From: Planctomycetota bacterium
GTDB taxonomy: Bacteria; Planctomycetota; Phycisphaerae; Phycisphaerales; UBA1924
NCBI GenBank assembly: GCA_023434205.1
Contig: JAEYTB010000005.1
Location: 1-19,277, forward strand
DNA: 19,277 nucleotides
Direction: 5' to 3'
The notes under the pieces are model-generated. The model did not search any database, was not told the DNA's origin, and was given only the letters and a program-made list of their open reading frames with translations. Positions 6,035 through 13,911 of this stretch are shown piece by piece. Numbering within the stretch: position 1 is the stretch's first letter; each line of letters begins with the position of its first letter. The position numbers and the translations under genes were made by a program.

Positions 6035-7780
6035 ATGGACGCACATCCCTCCAACGGCCGCCGTCGCTTCCCGCGCGAACCCGAACGCCCCGCCCTCGGG
6101 CCGCTCTTCGACCGCCAGCCCCCCCAGAGCATCGAGGCCGAGATGTCCCTCCTGGGCTCGGTCATCCTTGACCCCGGCGTCATCCCCGATGTCCTCTCCC
6201 TCATCAAGGGACCCGACGACTTCTATAAGGAGGCGCACGCCCACATCTACCGCGCCGTCCTCGATATCTACGACACGCGCAACACCGGCGACCTCGTCCA
6301 GATCGTCGACCTGCTCCGCGACCGCTCCGTCCTCGACCAGGTCGGCGGCGCCAACTACCTCATCCAGCTCGCCGAGTCCGTCCCCGCCGCCGTCAACGCC
6401 CCGCACTTTGCCCGCATCGTCGCCGAGAAGGCCAAGCTCCGCCGGCTCATCGATGCCGCGGGCAAGATCCTCTACGACGCCTACCACGCCGGCGAGCTGG
6501 GCCCCGAAGGCGCCCGCGAGGTCCTCGACAAGGCCGAGATGTCCGTCTTCGAGATCGCCCAGGAATCGACCACCGCCGACCCCCAGTCCCTCGCCGACCT
6601 GCTCCAGATCGAGATGGACCGCATCGAGGCCGCCGAGCGCGACGGCTGGAGCCTCTCGGGCGTGCGCAGCGGGTTCGCCGACCTCGACGAGCTGCTCCGC
6701 GGCTTCCAGCCCGGCGAGCTCATCATCCTCGCCGCGCGACCCTCGATGGGCAAGACCGCCCTCTCGCTCAACCTCGCCGAGCAGATCGCCATGGGCGGGG
6801 CCCCCTTCGGCGGGTCCGCCCATGCGCGCCCCGTCCCCGTCGGCTTCTTCTCCCTCGAAATGTCCAAGAACGCCATCGTGCAGCGTCTGCTCTCCGCACG
6901 CTCGGGCGTCAGCAGCCAGCACCTCCGCGGCGGCTCTCCCATCAGCAAGTCCGAGCTCATGCAGCTCGGCACCGCCGCGGACGAGCTGAAGGAGTCGCCC
7001 ATCTTCATCGACGACATGCCCAGCATGACGGTGCTCAACCTGCGGGCCCGCGCCCGCCGGATGGTCGCCCAGCACGGCGTGAAGGTCATCATGATCGACT
7101 ACCTCCAGCTCATGACCGCCCCCGGCGCCGCCCGCGAGAGCCGCCAGGTGGAAGTCTCCACCATCTCCCGGGGCGTCAAGGCCCTCGCCCGCGAGCTGAA
7201 CATCCCCGTCATCTGCCTCGCCCAGCTCAACCGCGCCAGCGAACAGCGCGAGGGCAACCGCCCGCGCATGGCCGACCTCCGCGAGTCCGGCTCCATCGAG
7301 CAGGACGCCGACGTCATCCTCCTGCTCCACCGCGAGGACTACTACCACGTCCAGGATGAGGACTGGAAGATGGAGAACCCCGACAAGGTCGGCGTCGCAG
7401 AGATCATCGTCGCCAAGCAGCGCAACGGCCCCACCGACATCGTCAAGCTCAAGTGGGACCCCAAGACCACCCGCTTCAAGAACCTCGACATGCACGCCCA
7501 GCCCCCCGGCGGCTACGGCTTCGACGATGTGGGGGGCTACAGCAGCCCCTCGCACGCCGCGGCAAAGTTCCCCTCCAAGGGCGTCCCCGCGCCCGAGGCC
7601 AAGCCCTGGACCCAGACCTTCACGCCTCCCCCCTTCGATCCCGACCCCGCCCCCATCGCGGCACCGCCGCGACCGGCGAGCGCCTTCGGCGCGCGGCCGA
7701 AGACCGGCCCCGCCGAGAACCACCGCGATGGCGGCGGCTCGGACCTGCGGCCGGAGATGGACGAGGACGAGGGTCTCTAG
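6035..7780 (+). CDS. dnaB: Replicative DNA helicase DnaB
   Basis: A 581-residue protein, longer than the usual 450-480. It is the ring-shaped hexameric ATPase that unwinds DNA 5'->3' at the replication fork. The N-terminal helical domain, for primase and loader contacts, begins with PPQSIEAEMSLLGSVILDP (29-47). The RecA-like domain has Walker A ARPSMGKTAL (234-243), FFSLEMS (271-277), Walker B VIMIDYLQLM (351-360), LAQLNR (395-400), LRESGSIEQDAD (415-426) and the KQRNGPT arginine-finger region (461-467). No intein interrupts it. Two departures are seen: a Gly/Pro-rich insertion of about a dozen residues after the Walker A helix (254-268), and a Pro/Gly-rich C-terminal tail (about 486-581) that is probably disordered. 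The start at 6035 lacks a strong ribosome binding site, but upstream ATGs do not fit the family. Confidence 0.96.
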   Translation: MDAHPSNGRRRFPREPERPALGPLFDRQPPQSIEAEMSLLGSVILDPGVIPDVLSLIKGPDDFYKEAHAHIYRAVLDIYDTRNTGDLVQIVDLLRDRSVLDQVGGANYLIQLAESVPAAVNAPHFARIVAEKAKLRRLIDAAGKILYDAYHAGELGPEGAREVLDKAEMSVFEIAQESTTADPQSLADLLQIEMDRIEAAERDGWSLSGVRSGFADLDELLRGFQPGELIILAARPSMGKTALSLNLAEQIAMGGAPFGGSAHARPVPVGFFSLEMSKNAIVQRLLSARSGVSSQHLRGGSPISKSELMQLGTAADELKESPIFIDDMPSMTVLNLRARARRMVAQHGVKVIMIDYLQLMTAPGAARESRQVEVSTISRGVKALARELNIPVICLAQLNRASEQREGNRPRMADLRESGSIEQDADVILLLHREDYYHVQDEDWKMENPDKVGVAEIIVAKQRNGPTDIVKLKWDPKTTRFKNLDMHAQPPGGYGFDDVGGYSSPSHAAAKFPSKGVPAPEAKPWTQTFTPPPFDPDPAPIAAPPRPASAFGARPKTGPAENHRDGGGSDLRPEMDEDEGL

Positions 7781-7833
7781 CGCTTCGAGCGTCCGGGCAC
7801 TTGGTCATCGCCGAACGCCCACCAAGGCCGGGC

Positions 7834-7862
7834 TTTCGATCCCCCGCCCCTCCTGATAGGCT
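7834..7862 (+). promoter_or_regulatory. Putative promoter of the small lipoprotein gene
   Basis: TTTCGA (7834-7839), 17 bp, TAGGCT (7857-7862). The hexamers are imperfect, but the spacing is exact and the -10 resembles others in this window (TAAGCT, GAGGCT, GAGTCT). It lies 21 bp before the start codon with an AAAGGAG ribosome binding site between. Confidence 0.4.
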
Positions 7863-7883
7863 GCCGCCCAAAGGAGTTCCGCC

Positions 7884-8195
7884 ATGCACCTCCGCCCCCT
7901 GCTCGCCGCCGCCGCCGCGATCGCGATCGTCATCCCCCTCGCCGGCTGCGAGGACACCGTGACCCAGGAAAACTTCGACCGCATCCAGGTCGGGATGCCC
8001 CTCCACGAGGTCGAGGCCTTCATGGGCGGCAAGGGCGAGGTCGAGACCGTCATGGGCGGGGGCATCTCCGCCGGCGGCATCGCCAGCACCAACATCGCCC
8101 CGCCCAACATCTACAAGTGGCAGAAGGGCGTGAAGATGATCACCGTCACCGTCCAGGACGGCAAGGTCATCGGCAAGGGCAAGGACCGGCTCTGA
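7884..8195 (+). CDS. Small BamE/SmpA-like lipoprotein
   Basis: A 103-residue protein. The first 21 residues form a lipoprotein signal ending in the lipobox LAGC, with Cys22 as the lipidated residue. The mature part begins with an acidic EDTVTQENFDRIQVGMPLHE stretch; 'F..I..GM...EVE.FMGG' followed by 'YKWQKGVKMITVTVQDGKVI' matches the pattern of BamE/SmpA-like small beta-alpha domains, where a GMS..EV helix leads into beta strands. In other bacteria BamE supports outer-membrane protein assembly; whether this one does is unknown. A strong ribosome binding site (AAAGGAG, 7 nt spacing) fixes the start at 7884. It follows dnaB by about 100 bp and seems to have its own promoter. Confidence 0.8.
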   Translation: MHLRPLLAAAAAIAIVIPLAGCEDTVTQENFDRIQVGMPLHEVEAFMGGKGEVETVMGGGISAGGIASTNIAPPNIYKWQKGVKMITVTVQDGKVIGKGKDRL

Positions 8196-8217
8196 TCCAC
8201 GGCCTCTATGAATGAAA

Positions 8218-8245
8218 AACGCCCGGGGCGCTGGCCCCGGGCGTT
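8218..8245 (-). terminator. Rho-independent terminator of the first dockerin gene
   Basis: A perfect 12-bp stem (8218-8229 with 8234-8245) and a 4-base loop; read on the minus strand it runs into TTTTT (two of the T lie in the stem base), 26 bp after the stop at 8272. The stem may also stop readthrough from the plus-strand lipoprotein gene, but that side has no T run. The stem sequence is identical to the one at 10392-10419. Confidence 0.85.
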
Positions 8246-8271
8246 GGTGTATTCAGAAAGCGATCAGACGA

Positions 8272-10239
8272 TCAGCACGGCCCGCCGGAGAGCACGCGGA
8301 AGAAGCTCTCGATGTCGGCGTCGGTTCCAGCATCACCGTCGGCATCGAAGTCCGAGCCGCCCGGGTAGCAGGTGGCGCAGCAGTTGCCCGCGAGGCACGC
8401 GAAGAACGCCTCGATGTCGGCGTCGGTGCCGGTGTCGCCGTCACCGTCGAAGTCCGCCGTGCCGCAGGGCACGCCACACTGCGCGACGTTGGTGAGGAAG
8501 TTCAGGATCACCGGGAGCGCCGAGCCCGAGTTCGACCGCAGGTGGAACCGCCCATCGATCGCCGACCCGGCCAGCTCGGTGGTGTTGAACAGGCCAACGC
8601 CCAGGTAGTAGGTCCCGATGCTCAGGTCGCCATCCTGGCCCGCGAACTGCACATCGCCCGCCGACGGGCGCGGATTGGTCGTGTTCCCGAACGACAACTG
8701 CGACAGGTTTGTCGGCCCGGTGTCGTCGTTCTGCGCCAGCAGGTTCCCGCCCGAGTTGAACAGGAAGATCTCCGTGTCCGCCGAGCCCGAGCTCTGCGCC
8801 ATGTCGATGTCAAGGTAGTTCTCGCCGCTGATCGGCGCGCAGGCCTCGAACGAATACCACAGGATGTCCTGGCGGCCCACGGTCTGCGACGCCGTGTTGT
8901 TGCCCGGCACCAGGAGCTGGCCCACGCTCGTCACCGTCGGGCCCGCCGGAGCCACGGCGGGCGCCAGCGGCGTGCCGTTCACGTTCGTCGCGATCCGCAC
9001 CGCCACATCCCCGGCGTCAGTCCCGGGCGTGCCCACGCTGTACGCGTCCGCGAAGCTCGCGTTCCCGCTCGTCACGGCCAGCAGGTACGTGCCCGCCGCG
9101 AGCTGCCCGTCTCGGCCGTCGTTCTGACGGTCATCCCCCGGGGCCGCGCGCCGGCCAACGCCGAAGGTGAGCTGGGCTCCATTCCCGGAGCCCTCGTCAT
9201 GGTCGAAGTTCACCAGCGTGCCCGCGTTGGTGTACAGCGCCATCGACACGTTGGCGTTCGCGCTGCCCTCGTTGTCGATGTCCAGGAACTGCAGGGCGGC
9301 GTCGGTGGCCGCACCCGTAATCGTGAACTTGAACCACTTGGTCTCGCCGCCGGCAAGCGGCCGCGTGATCGAGACGCCCGCGTCCGTCAGCGTGCCCAGG
9401 TCCTCGCTGGTGGGCTCAGGCGGCGGCGGGATATCCCCACGCAGCAGCCCACGCTGGTTGCGGTTGATCGTCGTGCTGGAGATGCGGTGCTCGTTGACGT
9501 TCGCGCCCGCCCCGGTGATCGTCGTCGGCGCACCGGCGAAGATGTTGTCCAGGTTGATGTCGCCCGCGAAGCTGAAGCTGCTCGAGCCGATCAGCGTCGA
9601 GCCGATCCCGAACGTCGGCCCGTTGGACCCCGCCGTGCCTGCGGGCCGGAACGTCTCCGTTCCCGGCTCCACCAGCCGGTACTTGATGAACAGCGTGTCG
9701 CTCGGAATGAGCACGCCCCCGTCCGGCAGACCCGTGAGGTTCACGACGAAACCCGTCTGCACCCCGCAGGTGCCGGTCGCGGGCACGCGCAGCGATGCCA
9801 GCGGCGTGCCGCTCAGCATCGGGTTGAGCGTGTAGTCGTGGTCCGCGTCCGCGTACAGGTCCACCAGGATGTCGAACTGCTGCTGGGTGGGCGGGGTCGT
9901 CGTCGGGCAGTTCGCCCCGCTCGACTGCACCCACACGATCAGCTCCGTCGCCAGCCGCGTGGCCGCGCTCGCCCACGGGCCGTTGTTGAACACCATCTCG
10001 TCGCCCCAGCTCACCATCCCGATGTACGCCAGCCCGTTGGTGTTGGTGTTGGCCAGCCCGCCGTTGTTGTACACCACGCCGATGGCACGCGATGAGTACC
10101 CGCCCGCCGGCGGGTACCCCGCCGGATGCACGTACTGCATCTCTTCAACCGGTGATGCCGGAACCACGATCTGTGCCTGCGCCAGGCCCGCCGCCATCAC
10201 CAGCGCCGCAACCCCGCACGTCGAACGCATCAAGCCCAT
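8272..10239 (-). CDS. Secreted GC-type dockerin-domain protein with two PPC-like beta-sandwich domains
   Basis: A 655-residue exported protein. Start: ATG at 10239 with GGGGAG 8 nt upstream, followed by the signal peptide MGLMRSTCGVAALVMAAGLAQAQ-type sequence (cleavage near residue 23). The middle has two repeats of the same fold, each with 'WF/Y.F', 'FLDID' or 'YLDID', 'F..D.DEGSG' or 'LAQNDDTG', 'QL.FG' and 'GTY.L.V'. This pattern fits pre-peptidase C-terminal (PPC/DVUA0089-like) beta-sandwiches, often carbohydrate- or surface-associated. The last 64 residues hold two calcium-loop repeats, DFDGDGDTGTDADIEAFF and DFDADGDAGTDADIESFF, a Cys cluster (NCCATC), and the terminal GGPC. Calcium binding is expected from the Asp pattern. 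No enzyme motif is seen; a structural or surface role is inferred. Paralogous to the gene at 10446-12479. Confidence 0.88.
   Translation of the reverse strand: MGLMRSTCGVAALVMAAGLAQAQIVVPASPVEEMQYVHPAGYPPAGGYSSRAIGVVYNNGGLANTNTNGLAYIGMVSWGDEMVFNNGPWASAATRLATELIVWVQSSGANCPTTTPPTQQQFDILVDLYADADHDYTLNPMLSGTPLASLRVPATGTCGVQTGFVVNLTGLPDGGVLIPSDTLFIKYRLVEPGTETFRPAGTAGSNGPTFGIGSTLIGSSSFSFAGDINLDNIFAGAPTTITGAGANVNEHRISSTTINRNQRGLLRGDIPPPPEPTSEDLGTLTDAGVSITRPLAGGETKWFKFTITGAATDAALQFLDIDNEGSANANVSMALYTNAGTLVNFDHDEGSGNGAQLTFGVGRRAAPGDDRQNDGRDGQLAAGTYLLAVTSGNASFADAYSVGTPGTDAGDVAVRIATNVNGTPLAPAVAPAGPTVTSVGQLLVPGNNTASQTVGRQDILWYSFEACAPISGENYLDIDMAQSSGSADTEIFLFNSGGNLLAQNDDTGPTNLSQLSFGNTTNPRPSAGDVQFAGQDGDLSIGTYYLGVGLFNTTELAGSAIDGRFHLRSNSGSALPVILNFLTNVAQCGVPCGTADFDGDGDTGTDADIEAFFACLAGNCCATCYPGGSDFDADGDAGTDADIESFFRVLSGGPC
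8367..8466. repeat. Dockerin-coding repeat, copy 1
   Basis: A 100-bp stretch inside the C-terminal dockerin code, aligned without gaps to 10541-10640 with 7 mismatches by eye. It is a gene-duplication or gene-conversion tract rather than a mobile element. A more diverged inverted copy exists in the third dockerin gene near 18400-18450. Confidence 0.75.
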
Positions 10240-10301
10240 GTTTCGGTCTCCCCAACGAATCTGCGCCATCCCCGCGGCAACGCCCGCAGGGCGCGAACCA
10301 C

Positions 10302-10330
10302 AGCCTCCCACGATTCCCGGCTGCTGTCAA
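10302..10330 (-). promoter_or_regulatory. Promoter of the first dockerin gene
   Basis: On the minus strand TTGACA (10325-10330) is a perfect -35, followed by 17 bp and GAGGCT (10302-10307). The end of the spacer plus -10 reads CGTGGGAGGCTG, almost identical to the promoter of the paralogous gene (12532-12560). The leader would be about 55 nt. Confidence 0.6.
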
Positions 10331-10391
10331 TCCTTTTACGGACTCCTGAAAGGCCCCTCATCGAACGCGCCTGCGGCCTCAGCCCGAAACA

Positions 10392-10419
10392 AACGCCCGG
10401 GGCGCTCGCCCCGGGCGTT
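10392..10419 (-). terminator. Rho-independent terminator of the second dockerin gene
   Basis: A 12-bp perfect stem (10392-10403 with 10408-10419), 4-base loop, followed on the minus strand by TGTTT after the TTT at the stem edge. It lies 26 bp after the stop at 10446, the same distance as in the neighbouring paralog, and has the same stem sequence. Confidence 0.8.
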
Positions 10420-10445
10420 CGTGGTATTGCGTAAGGATCACCCGT

Positions 10446-12479
10446 TCAGCAGGGGCCGCCGGCCAGCACCCGGAAGAACGACTCGATGTCCGCGTCGGTC
10501 CCCACGTCGCCGTCGGCGTTGAAGTCCGCGCCCAGCGCAAAGCAGGTCGCGCAGCAGTTACCCGCCAGGCACGCGAAGAACGCCTCGATGTCGGCGTCGG
10601 TCCCTGTGTCCCCGTCGCCGTCGAAGTCCGCCGTGCCGCAGCCCGGCGACCCGTCGCTGTTGGTGGTCAGCGTCAGCAATACGCCCAGGTTCGACGCGGA
10701 GGTCGTGCGCACGTGCCACCGCGAAGCGCTCGCGGTCATCGGCGGGAGCGCGAGCGCGACGTAGTACGTCCCCGCCGCCAGGTTCCCGTCCCGACCATCA
10801 AACGGCAGTGTGTCCCCGCCGTTCCCCGTCCGCGGCGAGCCCGGAGCGCCGAACGACAGCGCCGCGTGGCTGTTCAGGCTGTCGTTGTCGTCCGTCGCAA
10901 GCAGGTTCCCCGACGCGTCGTACAGCGCCATCACGTCGTCATTGGTCGTGGCGCCCGAGTACCCGGTGTCCAGGTCCAGGTACGTGCTCGCGCCCGTGCC
11001 CCCCGCGAGCGTGAACTTGTACCACATCACGTTGAGCGGACCGGGCGCGACGTCGGCGCTCTGCGCGCCGGGCGCCGTGACGACGCCGAAGTCGGTGATC
11101 GGCGTCGGCGCCACCGAAGGCGCGGGCGGCACGCTCCCGCTCACCGACGCGTTGGTCGTGATGTTGAGCCGGAAGTTGCCCGTTTCCGTGGACGTGTTCG
11201 CCACGCCGAAGCAGGACTGGAACGTCGTGGCCGAGCCGCCCACGCCCACGAAGTACGTCCCCGCCGCAGCCTGCCCGTCGCGCCCGTCATAGTCGCGCCC
11301 ATCGCCCACCGGGCCCCGCCGGCCCAGGCCGTAGGTGAGCTGCGGAAGAAGCCCCGATCCCTCGTCCGTGTCCACCGAAATCCTCGCCCCCTGCGAGTCG
11401 TACAGCGCGATCGTGAGGTCGGTGATGTCCGACCCCTCGGTGTCCAGGTCCAGGAACGTCTGCGAGGCGTCATTCACCGCGCCAATGTTCAGCGTGAACC
11501 ACTTGGTCTCGCCCGCCGCGAGCGAGCTGTTCATGACCGTCGTCCCGTTGGCCACGTTGCCCGCGTCGGTCGCCGCGGGCGCCGTGCACGTCAGGTCGCC
11601 GTCGAGCTTCATGCGCAGTGCCTGCACCAGCGTCGACGACGGCTGACGGTGCTCGTGCGCGCCGGCGCCCGCGCCCGTGATGACCGGCGAGCCGCCCAGC
11701 AGGCCCGAAGCGCCGCCCGCGTATGGCAACGCCAGGTCCGAGCCGTCGCCGTTGAGGTCGCGTCCGTAGTTGCGGGTCGGCGTGCCCACCGCGTTGGCGC
11801 CCAGCCCCGTCACGAACACGAACGACTGCACCAGCGTGCCCCCGTCAAACCCGGGGTACGGCCGCAGGTGCGTGGTGCCCGTGTTCACGTTGCGGATGCG
11901 GATGAAACCCTGGTTGCTGGACAGCACAAACGAGTTGTCGTTCGCGCCGCCCACGCCGTTGGGCGCCAGGTTGATGGTCCACAGCGTCTGCACGTTGCAG
12001 TTCTGCGACAGCGCCACCCGCGCCGAGAAGATCGGAGTCGCGTCGATCCCGCCCGCCGAAAGCATGTTCGGCTGCGTGTAATCGCAGCTCGCGCCCTCGA
12101 AGACCTCCAGCAGCGCATCGTACGTCTGCGGGGGCACGCACACAGGCGCAGACCCAGCCGACTGCGTCGTGAAGCCGATCCCCGTGATCCGCTTCACCGC
12201 CATCGCCCCCATCGGCCCGCCCGTGAGGTCGAAGTCCTCGAGGATGTGGTTGGTCGCGATCCCGGTGCCGTTCGCGGTGGCCCCCGCAGCCGTCGAGAAG
12301 CCGTTGTCGTACACGATGCCGATGGCCCGTGACGTGTACGGCGACAGGTCGTTGCCGTGGATGTCGATCGTCCGCTCCTCAACCGTCGGAGCAAGCGGGA
12401 CCTCGATAACCTGCGCCTGAACCCCGTTGACGCTCAAAAGCGCCGCGGAGATTCCCCCAAACGTGACAGACCGCTTCAT
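10446..12479 (-). CDS. Secreted GC-type dockerin-domain protein, paralog
   Basis: A 677-residue exported protein. The ATG at 12479 has AAGGA 6 nt upstream and opens a signal peptide (MKRSVTFGGISAALLSVNGV, then QAQ). Domain layout copies the neighbour at 8272-10239: an N-terminal region with 'YTSRAIGIVYDNG' (neighbour: 'YSSRAIGVVYNNG'), two PPC-like sandwiches ('KWFTLNI..FLDLDTEGSD..DTDEGSG' and 'MWYKFTL..YLDLDTGYSG..ATDDND'), and the 64-residue dockerin tail with two DxDxD loops, NCCATC and terminal GGPC. No catalytic motif is visible. It has its own promoter and terminator, so it is a separate transcription unit although it is in tandem with its paralog. Most likely a cell-surface or matrix protein; the anchoring partner of the tail is not known from this window. 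Confidence 0.88.
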   Translation of the reverse strand: MKRSVTFGGISAALLSVNGVQAQVIEVPLAPTVEERTIDIHGNDLSPYTSRAIGIVYDNGFSTAAGATANGTGIATNHILEDFDLTGGPMGAMAVKRITGIGFTTQSAGSAPVCVPPQTYDALLEVFEGASCDYTQPNMLSAGGIDATPIFSARVALSQNCNVQTLWTINLAPNGVGGANDNSFVLSSNQGFIRIRNVNTGTTHLRPYPGFDGGTLVQSFVFVTGLGANAVGTPTRNYGRDLNGDGSDLALPYAGGASGLLGGSPVITGAGAGAHEHRQPSSTLVQALRMKLDGDLTCTAPAATDAGNVANGTTVMNSSLAAGETKWFTLNIGAVNDASQTFLDLDTEGSDITDLTIALYDSQGARISVDTDEGSGLLPQLTYGLGRRGPVGDGRDYDGRDGQAAAGTYFVGVGGSATTFQSCFGVANTSTETGNFRLNITTNASVSGSVPPAPSVAPTPITDFGVVTAPGAQSADVAPGPLNVMWYKFTLAGGTGASTYLDLDTGYSGATTNDDVMALYDASGNLLATDDNDSLNSHAALSFGAPGSPRTGNGGDTLPFDGRDGNLAAGTYYVALALPPMTASASRWHVRTTSASNLGVLLTLTTNSDGSPGCGTADFDGDGDTGTDADIEAFFACLAGNCCATCFALGADFNADGDVGTDADIESFFRVLAGGPC
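10541..10640. repeat. Dockerin-coding repeat, copy 2
   Basis: A direct repeat of 8367-8466, 100 bp with 7 mismatches counted by hand. The two copies are about 2.2 kb apart in the same orientation, so recombination between them would delete or duplicate one gene's worth of DNA and fuse the two reading frames in phase. Confidence 0.75.
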
Positions 12480-12531
12480 GTGTGTTCCTTTCAAGTGGTA
12501 CAGCAACAACTGCCCCGTCTCGCTAAATACC

Positions 12532-12560
12532 AGACTCCCACGCCGACGGGGCGGTGTCAA
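12532..12560 (-). promoter_or_regulatory. Promoter of the second dockerin gene
   Basis: On the minus strand TTGACA (12555-12560), 17 bp, GAGTCT (12532-12537). The end of the spacer and the -10 read CGTGGGAGTCTG, matching the first dockerin promoter at all but one position. A TATTTA at 12524-12529 lies downstream but is 25 bp from the -35, too far. The leader would be about 45 nt. Confidence 0.6.
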
Positions 12561-12581
12561 TAGATTCCGAGGACCCGCCGC

Positions 12582-13886
12582 CTACCCCGGGAGCGGGAAC
12601 CCGGCGCACAGCCCCCGCACCTCTTCCCGAACCCTGGCCGACTCGCTCCGCGCGGACTCCTCCCCCCCCACCACCGCCGACAAAACCCGGTCCACCCACC
12701 CCGCCACCCGCTCCACCTCCCCCTCCCGGAACCCGCGCGTCGTCACCGCGGGCGTCCCCAGCCGCACCCCGCTCGTCACCCGCGGCGGCCTGGGATCATC
12801 CGGAATCCCGTTCTTGTTACAAATGATCCCCGCCGCCTCCAGCCACTTCTCCGCGTCCGCCCCTGTCAAGCTTTCGCTCTTGGCACGCAAGTCCACAAGC
12901 ATCAAGTGGTTATCGGTCCCCCCCGTCGTGCACCGGTAGCCCGCCTTCGTCAACGCCCCGGCCAAAGCCTTCGCGTTCGCCACCACCTGGGCGCTGTACG
13001 TCCGGAACTCGGGCGTCAGGCACTCGCCGAAGGCCACCGCCTTCGCCGCGATGATGTGCATCAGCGGCCCCCCCTGAGCACCCGGAAAAACGGCCTTGTC
13101 TATCTTCTTTGCGAGCTCCTCGTCATTGGTCAGGATCAGCCCGCCCCGCGGCCCGCGCAGAGTCTTGTGCGTCGTCGTCGTCACCACGTGCGCGTGCGGG
13201 AACGGCGACGGGTGCGCCCCGCCCACGATCAGCCCCGCGATGTGCGCCACATCCGCCACCAGGATCGCCCCCACCTCATCCGCCACCGCCCGGAACTTCG
13301 CGAAGTCGATCGTCCGCGGGTACGCCGAGTACCCGCACATGATCACCTTCGGCCGCGCCTCCAGGCACACCCGCCGAACCGCGTCGTAGTCGATCCGCTC
13401 GTACTCCGCGTGATCCTTGCCGTAGTGCAGCGGGTAGTGCACGGGCTTGAAGAAACGCCCGGAGAAGTTGATCTTCATGCCGTGGGAGAGGTGCCCGCCA
13501 TCCTTGAGCACCAGCGACGCGAACGTGTCCCCCGGCTCCATCAGCGCCATCATCGCCGCCTGGTTCGCCTGCGCCCCGCTGTGCGGCTGCACGTTGGCGA
13601 ACGCGCACCCGAACATCTTCTTGGCCCGCTCCCGCGCGATCGTCTCGATCTGGTCATGGAACACGCACCCGCCGTAGTACCGCGCCCCCGGGTACCCCTC
13701 GGCGTACTTGTTCGTCAGGCACGTCCCCATCGCGTGCATCACCGCCGCGGACACGTGGTTCTCGCTCGCGATCAGCTCGATCGTGGTCGCCTGCCGCTCC
13801 GCCTCCTTCGCGATGAGCCCGCTGATCTCGGGGTCGTGCGTGTTCAGGAGGTCGAGAATCTTCGCCGTGATAGGGTCGTTCGCCAT
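12582..13886 (-). CDS. glyA: Serine hydroxymethyltransferase
   Basis: A 434-residue cytoplasmic PLP enzyme that interconverts serine plus tetrahydrofolate with glycine plus 5,10-methylene-tetrahydrofolate, the main source of one-carbon units. Family motifs are intact: IELIASENHVS (36-46), NKYAEGYPGARYYGG (59-73), the PHSGAQAN cofactor loop (101-108), DVAHIAGL with Asp212 and His215 (212-219), and TTTTHKTLRGPRGG (236-249), in which Lys241 forms the Schiff base. The length is slightly over the usual ~420, with a charged C-terminal extension. The start at 13886 has no ribosome binding site; a -10-like TACCAT (minus strand, 13895-13900) ends 8 nt upstream, so the message may be nearly leaderless. 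It lies 25 bp downstream of a zinc-ribbon membrane protein gene on the same strand and could also be reached by readthrough. Confidence 0.97.
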   Translation of the reverse strand: MANDPITAKILDLLNTHDPEISGLIAKEAERQATTIELIASENHVSAAVMHAMGTCLTNKYAEGYPGARYYGGCVFHDQIETIARERAKKMFGCAFANVQPHSGAQANQAAMMALMEPGDTFASLVLKDGGHLSHGMKINFSGRFFKPVHYPLHYGKDHAEYERIDYDAVRRVCLEARPKVIMCGYSAYPRTIDFAKFRAVADEVGAILVADVAHIAGLIVGGAHPSPFPHAHVVTTTTHKTLRGPRGGLILTNDEELAKKIDKAVFPGAQGGPLMHIIAAKAVAFGECLTPEFRTYSAQVVANAKALAGALTKAGYRCTTGGTDNHLMLVDLRAKSESLTGADAEKWLEAAGIICNKNGIPDDPRPPRVTSGVRLGTPAVTTRGFREGEVERVAGWVDRVLSAVVGGEESARSESARVREEVRGLCAGFPLPG

Positions 13887-13911
13887 GGTCGGGGATGGTA
13901 AGCCCCGCGCC

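Noticed and set aside
8212..12332. Long plus-strand frames (8212-10095 and 10713-12332) antisense to the dockerin genes
   Set aside because: Arg/Val/Ala-rich low-complexity products without motifs, while the opposite strand encodes clear exported proteins with ribosome binding sites and terminators.
12524..12560. TTGACA (12555-12560) paired with TATTTA (12524-12529) as promoter
   Set aside because: The spacer would be 25 bp; the GAGTCT at 17 bp is better placed and matches the paralog's promoter.
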